Of a DNA stretch of 32,825 nt, positions 1 through 6,618 are shown one piece after another. The DNA is from Cryobacterium inferilacus. Its GTDB lineage: Bacteria > Actinomycetota > Actinomycetes > Actinomycetales > Microbacteriaceae. The notes below the pieces were generated by a model. That model saw only the letters and a program-made list of their open reading frames with translations. It was not told the DNA's origin and ran no database searches. The stretch lies in assembly GCF_019599185.1 (NCBI RefSeq), contig NZ_JAIEUL010000029.1:1-32825 (forward strand), in the 5' to 3' direction. The stretch's first letter is position 1. Each line of letters opens with the position of its first letter. The translations under genes were made by a program, and so were the position numbers.

Positions 1-89
1 CCATCACCACGACGCGGAGATCTCGTAATGAGGCAACGAATCAATCTTCGCGGAGGTATTGACGTGAGGCAACAGGGCGAGTTCATGTT

Positions 90-111
90 CCCTGCTAGTC
101 CCCTGCTAGTC
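90..111. repeat. Two tandem copies of an 11-bp direct repeat
   Basis: CCCTGCTAGTC occurs at 90-100 and again at 101-111 with no spacer. Nearby the octamer GAGGCAAC occurs at 30-37 and 66-73, and ATGAGGCAA at 28-36 has an inverted partner TTGCCTCAT at 1231-1239. No gene is recognisable in 1-157, which is the 3' flank of the first gene. This may be an edge of the cassette described for the neighbouring gene, but these short matches could also be chance. Confidence 0.4.
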
Positions 112-157
112 CCCCGCTTGGACCGCGCCGGGGTGCTGGCTGGCTTGAGGGGAAAAA

Positions 158-205
158 GTGAGATTACGAGGACAAAATTTGGCGAAAGCATCCTCGTAAT
201 CTCAC
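158..205 (-). terminator. Perfect 15-bp inverted repeat, likely intrinsic terminator (repeat copy A)
   Basis: GTGAGATTACGAGGA (158-172) and its exact reverse complement (191-205) flank an 18-nt loop. Read on the minus strand, the hairpin begins at the stop codon of the preceding gene and is followed by TTTTTCCCC, which is the layout of a Rho-independent terminator. The same sequence, with 28 identical bases (151-178 versus 1175-1202), recurs on the other side of the gene. It is therefore also a repeated element and not only a terminator. Confidence 0.7.
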
Positions 206-1053
206 TATCGCCTATATTGCGGCGGCGCCAGGTGCAGGCCTTGGGCCATGGCCAGCAGGATCTCGTTCTCGACCCGGGGCCAGTCGAACAGGATCTGCCG
301 GTAGTCGTAGCGCAACACTGTGTAGCCCAGCAGCGCCAGCCGGCGATCGTGCGCGATATCGGACCGCCGCTGCTCGGGCGAGGAGTGGAAACTGAACCCG
401 TCGCTCTGCAACACGAGCCGGTCGCCGATGAGCCCGTCGACATCATGGCCCTCAAGCGGCACCTGCTGGCTGACCCGGATGCCCGCCAACGCGAGCCGTG
501 CCACCGGCAGCGTCTCCAGACCCGAATCTGACAATCCCGACGCGACGTCACGCACGGCACGGGCCGCGGTGCCGCGCAACTGCAGGCGTGCGAGCGACTG
601 CTGGGACACCAGGCCCTTGTTGAGGGCGGAATCCCAGACGACGAGCGCTTTTTCGAAGGGCTGGCACTGGGCAATGTGCACAAGGGCGTTCTCGATCGGT
701 TCGACGAGGGCGAACCGGGCAACCGGCACCGGGCCGGCGCTCCAATGCACCCGCAGGGTGTCGGATGCCGGGGCCGCCCGGTTCCTGGGCATGGCGACGT
801 GGTTCATCCCATCAGGGAGGTGCCACAGCTCAAGTCGGCTGGCCACGCTGAGGCACGCGACCCGTCCGCGGAGCGCCGCCGCAGCGCGCAGGTCCGTCGG
901 CGCCGTCGGCAACGCCAGCCAATCGCGCCGGATGCGGGTGCACACACCTCCTGCAACGTTCTGCACGATCGCGTAGCGCGTGAAGCCCGCACGGAGGGCC
1001 TGGTGGGTGTGCGCGATGCCGCCGTGCTGGTTGAGCCAGCTACCGAGTTCCAT
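205..1053 (-). CDS. DUF559-type nuclease-like protein with N-terminal AbiEi-like helix-turn-helix
   Basis: A 282-residue protein starting at ATG 1053 (MELGSWLNQHGG). The frame stays open upstream, but those residues are basic and unlike a protein start. The first ~60 residues (GGIAHTHQALRAGFTRYAI) look like the winged-helix segment found in AbiEi-type antitoxin and DUF559 proteins. The last ~70 residues (LQSDGFSFH, then EQRRSDIAHDRRLALLGYTVLRYDY) match the Vsr/DUF559 nuclease-like fold, with a conserved Asp in SDG and the usual G-Y-x-V-L-R strand. Such proteins are common and uncharacterised in Microbacteriaceae. No Shine-Dalgarno is obvious; GACACT lies about where a -10 would be for a leaderless start. 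The gene stands alone between two copies of a palindromic repeat. Nuclease activity is inferred from fold only; the target is unknown. Confidence 0.7.
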   Translation of the reverse strand: MELGSWLNQHGGIAHTHQALRAGFTRYAIVQNVAGGVCTRIRRDWLALPTAPTDLRAAAALRGRVACLSVASRLELWHLPDGMNHVAMPRNRAAPASDTLRVHWSAGPVPVARFALVEPIENALVHIAQCQPFEKALVVWDSALNKGLVSQQSLARLQLRGTAARAVRDVASGLSDSGLETLPVARLALAGIRVSQQVPLEGHDVDGLIGDRLVLQSDGFSFHSSPEQRRSDIAHDRRLALLGYTVLRYDYRQILFDWPRVENEILLAMAQGLHLAPPQYRR

Positions 1054-1174
1054 GCGCCCAGTGTCACCGCCGGCATCCGCTTTTCTGCCCCGGCGTTTTC
1101 GGTTGTGCAAACTCTTGCAGGCCCGCCGCGTGTGCACAACGAGCGGCACCTCCCTGCCGCGCGCGCGGTTGTGA

Positions 1175-1228
1175 GGAAAAAGTGAGATTACGAGGACAAA
1201 ATCGGCCAAAGCATCCTCTTATTCGTCC
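1175..1228 (-). repeat. Degenerate copy B of the palindromic repeat
   Basis: The first 28 bases (1175-1202) are identical to 151-178, and the loop and start of the right arm remain similar (AAAGCATCCTC is shared). The right arm then diverges, so only about 9 of 15 stem positions can pair. It lies 35 bp beyond the stop of the next minus-strand gene (1264) and ends in TTTTTCC on that strand, so it may be a weakened terminator for that gene. It also lies upstream of the nuclease-like gene. Confidence 0.65.
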
Positions 1229-1263
1229 GTTTGCCTCATAAACGCGCGCCGGATGCCGATCAG

Positions 1264-1908
1264 TTAGGTGCTGTGCGGGTCGAGCGTGCTGCCGAGGTCG
1301 GCCAGCAACGCCTGCACCTGCGGCTCCACAAAGGTGGCCACGGCGAGCTGCAACCGCGGCTTGTGCTCCACCAGGGCCACGCACACCCGTCGGCCCACCA
1401 GGGCGGCGTAGTCGTCGGCCAGGCGCATCTCCACCCGCAGCGACGCCTTCTCCTCCACGCTCAACGGCGGCGGTTGCAGCTCCGGATCGTCGGCGCTGGG
1501 CGGCGGGGCGAAGTCCTCGAAGGTGAACAGGTACGGTTCGTCTGGGTCCGCCGGCGGCGCATCCACGTCGAGCCCGTCGAACTCCGGCCCCAGACCCTCC
1601 AGCGGGTGAGTGGCCTGCGCGGCCTTGCGCAGTTCGATCAGGCCGAGTTCCCGGTTGAGCAGCGGCAGGTTCTGGGCTGTGTAGGTTTCGACCTCATCCT
1701 CGATGAGCGTCTTCACCCGCATGGCGAGCGGATGCTGCACCGCGTGCGGCACATCCGTGTCGAGGCCCGCGGCACGTAAGACCGGGGAGCCGAAGCACTG
1801 CTGGCAGAGTCTGGAGCGTGCCCGGTGCGTGCCGGGCCGCCATCTGGGAACCCAACGCAACCAGGCCTCGACCTCGCGGCCGACCCGCGACTCGATGGAT
1901 GCATCCAT
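1264..1908 (-). CDS. Uncharacterised soluble protein
   Basis: A 214-residue protein that I do not recognise. ATG at 1908 is preferred over an in-frame TTG three codons upstream (1917). It has no signal peptide or membrane segment. The N-terminal part is basic and Trp/Arg-rich and has two cysteines (CQQC). The middle is acidic and proline-rich (residues ~100-150, with repeated PPP and DDP), followed by a predicted helical C-terminus. There is no Shine-Dalgarno, but TAAACT lies 8 nt before ATG, which suits a leaderless transcript, common in actinobacteria. It is divergent from the next gene across 82 bp. The coding call rests on GC-rich third positions, length and typical composition. Confidence 0.6.
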   Translation of the reverse strand: MDASIESRVGREVEAWLRWVPRWRPGTHRARSRLCQQCFGSPVLRAAGLDTDVPHAVQHPLAMRVKTLIEDEVETYTAQNLPLLNRELGLIELRKAAQATHPLEGLGPEFDGLDVDAPPADPDEPYLFTFEDFAPPPSADDPELQPPPLSVEEKASLRVEMRLADDYAALVGRRVCVALVEHKPRLQLAVATFVEPQVQALLADLGSTLDPHST

Positions 1909-1990
1909 GACTGTCAAGTTTAGTCGGTGCGGGGCCCTGAGTCACCGGCCAGTTCGGGCGGATCTGGCCGGTCCGTGCCAGTATCGGCCC
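1909..1990. promoter_or_regulatory. Divergent promoter region
   Basis: This 82-bp gap separates two genes that start away from each other, so it must hold both promoters. On the minus strand TAAACT sits 8 nt before the ATG. On the plus strand a CAGTAT segment sits a few bases before ATG 1991. Neither gene has a convincing ribosome-binding site, so leaderless transcription is the simplest reading. No clear -35 boxes are visible. Confidence 0.3.
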
Positions 1991-2605
1991 ATGAGGCGTG
2001 GGGTGCACGACGACGAGTGGGTGGCGCTGGGGTTCACGCCGTGGTGGCTGCCCGTGATCGGGATGGGCCCGGGCTGGTTCCTGCTGTTTTACGCGCCGCT
2101 TCTCGTCGGGCAGGTGGCGACGATTTTCGACGTGCCGCTCGGGTGGGCGTTGGTGCTCACGCTGGCGTGCGCTGCGGGCTGTCTAGCCCTGGGGCTCGGC
2201 TTCGTGCGATGGCGTTACCCGCCGGCGTACGTGCATCCGGCCACCTTGACGATACGGGCCGGGCGCAAGCGGGCGCGGTATGCGGAGGTCACCGGCGCGA
2301 AGATCCTGGTGAGCACGTCGAAGAAGCGCCGCTCGGTGACCCTGGTGCTGCTCAGCGAGCAGAAGCTGCGCGGGGCCGTGGTGCTGCGGGATGCCCGGCA
2401 GAACGTGATCGACCCGGCGGAGGCGGCACTGCTGCAAGACCTGGTGCGGCAGTCGAACATTGCGCTGCCGGTGTCACCGGATGATCCGAAGGGCCGATTC
2501 ACGCGATACAACTTTCCTGGTTACCTCACCAAGGAGGACGCGCTGGAGATTGTGGCGCATCCGCCGGCGCCGGCCGACCCACTGCCGACCGGGCCGACGC
2601 TCTAA
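1991..2605 (+). CDS. Small membrane protein of unknown function
   Basis: A 204-residue protein starting at ATG 1991 (MRRGVHDDEWVALGF). The open frame runs further upstream, but that stretch overlaps the divergent gene. Two hydrophobic segments lie near residues 14-38 and 47-68, with a short GxPxGW turn between them, followed by a soluble C-terminal half of ~130 residues. That half begins WRYPPAYVHPATLTIRAG and has alternating basic strands, reminiscent of a PH-like beta barrel, but I cannot assign a family. Its stop codon overlaps the stop of the convergent YitT-family gene by two bases, so the two share a 3' end with no room for a separate terminator. Confidence 0.65.
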   Translation: MRRGVHDDEWVALGFTPWWLPVIGMGPGWFLLFYAPLLVGQVATIFDVPLGWALVLTLACAAGCLALGLGFVRWRYPPAYVHPATLTIRAGRKRARYAEVTGAKILVSTSKKRRSVTLVLLSEQKLRGAVVLRDARQNVIDPAEAALLQDLVRQSNIALPVSPDDPKGRFTRYNFPGYLTKEDALEIVAHPPAPADPLPTGPTL

Positions 2606-3243
2606 CCGAAATAGCGGTCTGGGCGGTGGTTCATGGCGATGATCAGGTTGAGGATGACCGCGCCCACCACCGAGAGCAGCACCATCGGCAGCGGCAGGGT
2701 GGCGAAGGCGGCGAGCACGATGAGTACGTCCACGACCAGCTGCACGTAGCCGGCGCGCCAGCCGCGGCTCTTCTGCAGGTAGAGCGCCAGGATGTTGACC
2801 CCGCCCAGGCTGGCCTGGTGCCGGAACAGCACGATCAGGCCGATGCCGGCCAGGAGGCTGCCGAGCAGGGTGGCGTAGATCGGGTTGATGTCCCCGATCT
2901 CAAGCATCAGCGGGTGCACCTCGGAGAACAGCGACACCAGCAGCACGGCCACCAGGGTCTTGACGGTGAAGCGCCAGCCCATGCGCCAGATCGCCAGCGC
3001 GAAGAACGGCAGGTTGACCAGCACGAACCAGACCCCGAACGACCAGCTGGTGGCATAGCTGGCCAGCAGGGCGATGCCGGCCGTACCGCCGGTGGCGACA
3101 CCGACCTCCTTGAGCAGGTAAAGGCCGAACGAGACCGCGAAGGTGCCGATGAACAGGGCCACGATGTTCTCGAACCGCGAGTGCGGCACCCGCTGCGGGC
3201 GCTCGGACGGGTCGACGATCGGGGCGGTGGCAGTGGGCGTCAT
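2602..3243 (-). CDS. YitT-family integral membrane protein
   Basis: A 213-residue protein starting at ATG 3243. After a ~25-residue cytoplasmic tail there are five or six hydrophobic helices. Family-typical features are FGLYLLKEVGVATGGTAGIALL near residues 40-62, a second loop FRHQASLGGVNILALYLQK near 141-160, and NHRPDRYF at the end. These match the short form of the YitT/DUF161 membrane family, which is widespread and has no established transport substrate; the long form has an extra C-terminal domain that is absent here. The gene is monocistronic and converges on the preceding gene with overlapping stop codons. Its role cannot be inferred from the neighbours. Confidence 0.8.
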   Translation of the reverse strand: MTPTATAPIVDPSERPQRVPHSRFENIVALFIGTFAVSFGLYLLKEVGVATGGTAGIALLASYATSWSFGVWFVLVNLPFFALAIWRMGWRFTVKTLVAVLLVSLFSEVHPLMLEIGDINPIYATLLGSLLAGIGLIVLFRHQASLGGVNILALYLQKSRGWRAGYVQLVVDVLIVLAAFATLPLPMVLLSVVGAVILNLIIAMNHRPDRYFG

Positions 3244-3372
3244 GCGCGCACTCCCGGACGGACAGTGGCGCAGGTCATTGAGACATCGTACCGAGCGGAT
3301 GCGTCGGGCCCGTGCCGCGGGGATCCCGGCGGCTAGCGGTGCGAACCGGTGGGCCGGACTCGCCGGCCGGGG

Positions 3373-3861
3373 TTACTCGCCGCGGCGTTCCCAGGGCCAG
3401 AGCGGCCGGCCGTTCTCGCCGTAGTGCGAGGCCAGCAGAATCGAGTAGACCAGGGTGACGACGAACGCGAGGATGCCGGCGGTGAGAGCGAACGGGTTGA
3501 CGACCATGGCACCGCCGAAGAGCATTGCGCCGACGGCGTCACCGTCGCTGGCGCCCACGAGCACCACACCGGTGACCACGTAGAGCACGAATGCGCCGGC
3601 CCCGGTGGCCAGCGACCAGCCCACGGCCACACGCTGCTTCTCGGGCGGGGTGTTCACACCCAAAAGCAGCATCATCACGAAGACGAGCAGCACCACGGCG
3701 GCCGACATGGTGGGGCCCACGAGGGTGCCCACCTCACGGTCGGCGATCACATCGAGGTTGGTGACGAGGCTCACCATCCCGAACGCGGCCACCAGCAGCG
3801 CGGCGAAGAGCACGGTGGCGAAGACCGCCACGATGGTGGCGTACTTCTGGTAATCGCGCAT
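3373..3861 (-). CDS. Four-helix membrane protein of unknown function
   Basis: A 162-residue protein starting at ATG 3861, 31 bp after the stop of the upstream gene on the same strand, so probably co-transcribed with it. Four hydrophobic helices are visible (about residues 8-32, 50-68, 83-103 and 118-143), with a charged C-terminus ending SHYGENGRPLWPWERRGE. It resembles a small-protein family seen in Microbacteriaceae (possibly the one called DUF6121, from memory). No catalytic or binding motif is visible. Its operon partner is also a membrane protein with four helices, so the two may form one complex; that is inference only. Confidence 0.7.
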   Translation of the reverse strand: MRDYQKYATIVAVFATVLFAALLVAAFGMVSLVTNLDVIADREVGTLVGPTMSAAVVLLVFVMMLLLGVNTPPEKQRVAVGWSLATGAGAFVLYVVTGVVLVGASDGDAVGAMLFGGAMVVNPFALTAGILAFVVTLVYSILLASHYGENGRPLWPWERRGE

Positions 3862-3892
3862 CCGTGCTCTTTCGCGCTCTCTAGAGTGGGGC

Positions 3893-5083
3893 CTAGCGGG
3901 CCAGCTGCGGGCCCTCGGCCAGCTGACGCTCGTACTCTTCGCGGGCGGCGGCGTTCTTGGCGGTGACGCTGCGACCGCGGCGGGCGATCCAGGCGCCGAA
4001 CCAGATCGGCACCTCGCGGGCCATGATGGCGGCGGCGATGGCGCCCGGGTTCAGCCACTGGGTGCTGATGAAGCGGGAGGCTTCGGAGGCTGTCAGCGTC
4101 CACGCCTGCACGGCGAGCAGGGCGCCGCCGATGTAGGAGAAGTAGACCACGATGGCGACGAGGAAGCCGCCGAGCACGTAGGCCCACCAGCCGGCGCGGT
4201 TGAGCACCGCGACCAGCAGCGCGAACGCGAGGAAGAAGAAGATCACCGGCACGTAGAACACCGGCAGCACCAGGAAGTCGGTGAAGCGGGCAGTGGCGTC
4301 ACCGATGTTGGCGGCGCCGGCGGCGGAGATGAAGAAGGCGACGAGGGCGTAGATGCCGGCGAAGACGGCCGTGGCGATGAGGCCGATCAGGATGCCGACG
4401 GCACGGTTGCCGAGCTTCTTGGGCGCGGTGGGCGCGGTGACGTAGATCGGGGTGGGCGCGAACTGCTGCGACGGCTGCTGCTGGGTGTACTGCTGGGTCG
4501 GCTGCGGGGCCGCCTGGGCAGCGGGCTGGCCAACCGGCTGGCTGGCCACAGCCGGGCTCGGCACGACAACCGGCGCGGGCACGTAGTCGGGGGTGTAATC
4601 CTTCTTCTGCGCGATCGCTTCGTCGCGGGCGGCCTCGGCGTGGGTCGGCTCGGTGTGGGTCGGCTCGGCGTGAGCGGACTCGGCCGGGGCGGACTCGCCG
4701 GTGGTGCTGAGACGCTCCACCTTCTCGGTGGGCGCGTTCCGGTCAACGGCCGGCTCGGTGTCGATCGGCCCGTCGATCGGCTCGCCGGGAGTGTAGACGG
4801 CGGTGGGTGTGTTCGACTCGGGGGCGAGGAACACGGGTTCGCCAGCGGGTGCGTCGACCGGGGCGGACGGGTCGGCGACAGTGGTGGTCCCCGGCGCACC
4901 GAGGTCGGAGGTGGCCGGCTCGGAGTCGGTGCGGTCGGCATCCGTCGTCTCGGCGGTGGTCGGCTCGGCGGCGCTCTGCTCGGAGCTGACGTTCTCGGCG
5001 TCGGTGTGCTCGGGGTGGAGGTGCTCGGTGGGCGCATCCGGGTTGTGGTTTTCGGTGCCCTCGGGGGGCGTCGTGTTGGTCAT
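3893..5083 (-). CDS. Membrane protein with long acidic low-complexity N-terminal tail
   Basis: A 396-residue protein. ATG 5083 is chosen because GAGGAG lies 6 nt upstream; the frame is open further upstream to 5155. Residues 1 to ~165 are low-complexity and rich in Glu, Thr, Ala and Pro, with degenerate pentapeptides such as HAEPT, HTEPT and HAEAA. Residues ~190-220 are Gln/Pro-rich (QPTQQYTQQQPSQQ). The C-terminal ~190 residues hold four hydrophobic helices and a charged end (AAREEYERQLAEG). The tail is presumably cytoplasmic because there is no signal peptide before it. Proteins of this plan, with a disordered tail plus a 4-helix bundle, are common in Microbacteriaceae without known function. 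It is the first gene of a two-gene operon. Confidence 0.7.
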   Translation of the reverse strand: MTNTTPPEGTENHNPDAPTEHLHPEHTDAENVSSEQSAAEPTTAETTDADRTDSEPATSDLGAPGTTTVADPSAPVDAPAGEPVFLAPESNTPTAVYTPGEPIDGPIDTEPAVDRNAPTEKVERLSTTGESAPAESAHAEPTHTEPTHAEAARDEAIAQKKDYTPDYVPAPVVVPSPAVASQPVGQPAAQAAPQPTQQYTQQQPSQQFAPTPIYVTAPTAPKKLGNRAVGILIGLIATAVFAGIYALVAFFISAAGAANIGDATARFTDFLVLPVFYVPVIFFFLAFALLVAVLNRAGWWAYVLGGFLVAIVVYFSYIGGALLAVQAWTLTASEASRFISTQWLNPGAIAAAIMAREVPIWFGAWIARRGRSVTAKNAAAREEYERQLAEGPQLAR

Positions 5084-5217
5084 GCTGCACTCCTCGTGAG
5101 CCTCGTGGCCATAGCTCTGTGCTGACACTGTATCAACGCGGGGTGCGAACTCCACGGAACTTCAAGGCGCGGCGTTTGGGCCGCTCAGGCTCGGATCCGC
5201 TCCCCCCGCGACGACGG

Positions 5218-5892
5218 TCATTCGCCGGCCCAGATCGTGTTGACCATGTCGTGGGTGTAGCCGTTCGGCCCGGCGTTCACCCACTGGGTGGCCAGCCAGA
5301 TGCCGCCCCGCACGAAGTGCGACTGCCCGAAGGTGTTGTCGTCGGCGGTGTCTTGCACGATGCAGCGCAGCCCGCCGAGTTCCTCGTAGCAGTCCATACC
5401 GAGCTCGGCCAGCCGCTCGGTGACGGTGACGGCCTGCTCCGGTGTCACCCACACCACGTTGGTGCTAACCCCGGCGCCGGAGGGCCCGGTGGGGCTGACC
5501 CACCGGCAGGTGAGCCGGTCGTTGGTGTCGATGATGGCGAGCAGGTCGGGGTCATCTGCGCCCGCTTGCACGTCGGCGGAGGGGTCGTTCGTCCAGTCGG
5601 GGTTAAGCACCAGGTCACCGAAGGCGTCGAGCATCTGCGGGCTATAGATGTCGTCGCAGGATGCCGGTCGGGGCGTTCCCGGGGCGATCTCGGGTTGGGC
5701 AACCGGCTCGGGTGGCGGGGGCGCGGCGGGCACCGGGCGGGTGAGGGAGGCGGCATCGGGCGTGCTCGCGGGTTGCGGGGCGAACACGACGGTCATCGCC
5801 GCGAGAACCACCAGCGCGGTGACAATGCCGCCGAGGATGACGGCGGACCATGCTCGGCCCGGGGTGATGGTCGGTGGTCCGTGATCGGACAT
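5218..5892 (-). CDS. Four-cysteine membrane-anchored protein, paralogue 1
   Basis: A 224-residue protein. ATG 5892 follows AGGGAGG by 5 nt; earlier in-frame codons are not needed. A short cytoplasmic tail is followed by one transmembrane helix (about residues 18-38), a Pro/Ala linker, and an extracytoplasmic domain of ~150 residues. Conserved motifs shared with two other genes in this window are CDDIYSPQMLDAFGDL, TCRW, TNVVWVTPEQ, CYEELGGLRC and GYTHDMVNTIW. The four cysteines (CDD, TCR, DCY, RCI) probably form two disulfides outside the cell. I do not recognise a named family. Its nearest relatives sit 8 kb away, on the other side of the pilus block. Confidence 0.75.
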   Translation of the reverse strand: MSDHGPPTITPGRAWSAVILGGIVTALVVLAAMTVVFAPQPASTPDAASLTRPVPAAPPPPEPVAQPEIAPGTPRPASCDDIYSPQMLDAFGDLVLNPDWTNDPSADVQAGADDPDLLAIIDTNDRLTCRWVSPTGPSGAGVSTNVVWVTPEQAVTVTERLAELGMDCYEELGGLRCIVQDTADDNTFGQSHFVRGGIWLATQWVNAGPNGYTHDMVNTIWAGE

Positions 5893-5940
5893 GCGGCCTC
5901 CCTGAATGCGCCCTACCGAGGGATATTGCGCACAGCATAG

Positions 5941-5964
5941 CCCCGCCGGTGGCGACCGGCGGGG
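5941..5964 (-). terminator. Perfect 10-bp GC-rich hairpin after the pilO relic
   Basis: CCCCGCCGGT (5941-5950) and its exact reverse complement (5955-5964) flank a GGCG loop, three bases past the stop of the broken pilO. There is no U-tract on either strand. It could end the old pilus transcript, and its survival suggests that this end of the locus is the original one. Confidence 0.5.
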
Positions 5965-5966
5965 CG

Positions 5967-6538
5967 TCACTTCTGGGGCCACTCCGCGGCGGGATTCACC
6001 AGCACGTCGATAAGCAGGGAGACCGTGCCGGTGACGGCGTCACTCGATGCCGGTGCGGTGTCCGGGTCCTCCGACTCGGTGTCGTCGTCGACGGCAGTGC
6101 TGAACGCGGTGACCGAGGTAAGGCGGCGGCTGCCCTTCTGCAGGCTCTCCACGAAGTCCAGACGTTGCCGTAACCGCCACCCACCGAGAGGGAGACGGGG
6201 ATGGTGATGAAGTTCTCGGCCGTCACGAGCGGGTTGGCCACGGGCACTCCGAATCCCGGCCCGGCAGCCGCGGCGTCGGCATCCGTCGCCTCGGCTTCGG
6301 TCTCAGGCGCTTCGGTGGCGTTTTCGGCCACGGTGGGCGCGTAGGCCGCAGCATCTAACACGGTCATGGCGGTGAGGCTGACCGAATGGCGTCCCGCGTC
6401 CGCTGTGAGCTGCTTGAGGTAGCCGAGCAGATCTGCGTCGGTCAGGATCTCGTCGTGCAGACCAACCAGCCGCTCCTCCAGTTCGCCGATGCTCTCTTGG
6501 CCTCTGATGTCTTCGATGCGTTTCGAAACAACTCGCGC
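5967..6538 (-). pseudogene. pilO-like relic: N-terminally truncated and frameshifted
   Basis: Translating back from 6538 gives ARVVSKRIEDIRGQESIGEL, then a region reaching SLTAMTVLDAAAYAPT and FITIPVSLSVGGGYGNV. At about 6160-6163 the frame breaks. One missing base (GTCTGGAC where GTCCTGGAC would be expected) shifts the rest into another frame reading DFVESLQKGSRRLTSVTAFS and ending at a stop at 5967. The joined protein resembles the intact PilO at 11922-12602, especially VTAENFITIPVSLSV against LSPEVFLAVPVTVTV and DFVESLQKG against AFVQGLQFG. The first ~45 residues, including the membrane anchor, are missing: the frame hits TAA immediately upstream and has no start codon. It ends exactly beside the hairpin that closes the lower-GC surface-protein genes. 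Confidence 0.75.
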
Positions 6539-6549
6539 ACTTTATGTAA

Positions 6550-6586
6550 CAGCGGCCGGGAGAGTGAAAGACTCTACCGGCCGCTG
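6550..6586 (-). terminator. Long stem-loop at the 3' end of the large surface-protein gene
   Basis: CAGCGGCCGG plus AGAGT (6550-6565) pairs with ACTCT plus CCGGCCGCTG (6571-6586) around a GAAAG loop, with one internal mismatch: 15 paired bases in all. It lies 32 bp past the stop at 6619. No U-tract follows on the minus strand, so it may act as an mRNA 3' end stabiliser as much as a terminator. It marks the junction with the pilO relic. Confidence 0.65.
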
Positions 6587-6618
6587 TAATGCACCTGTTC
6601 TCCGTGACGAACTGGCGG

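Noticed and set aside
28..531. A plus-strand frame at the left edge
   Set aside because: Most of it is antisense to the DUF559-type gene, and the translation resembles no known protein.
1703..1990. The extended N-terminus of the plus-strand membrane protein
   Set aside because: It overlaps the divergent gene, has Cys/Arg-rich shadow composition, and ATG 1991 directly precedes the membrane segment.
3314..3333. GC-rich near-palindrome between two minus-strand genes, as a terminator
   Set aside because: It has almost no loop, one mismatch and no U-tract, and such runs are common by chance at this GC content.
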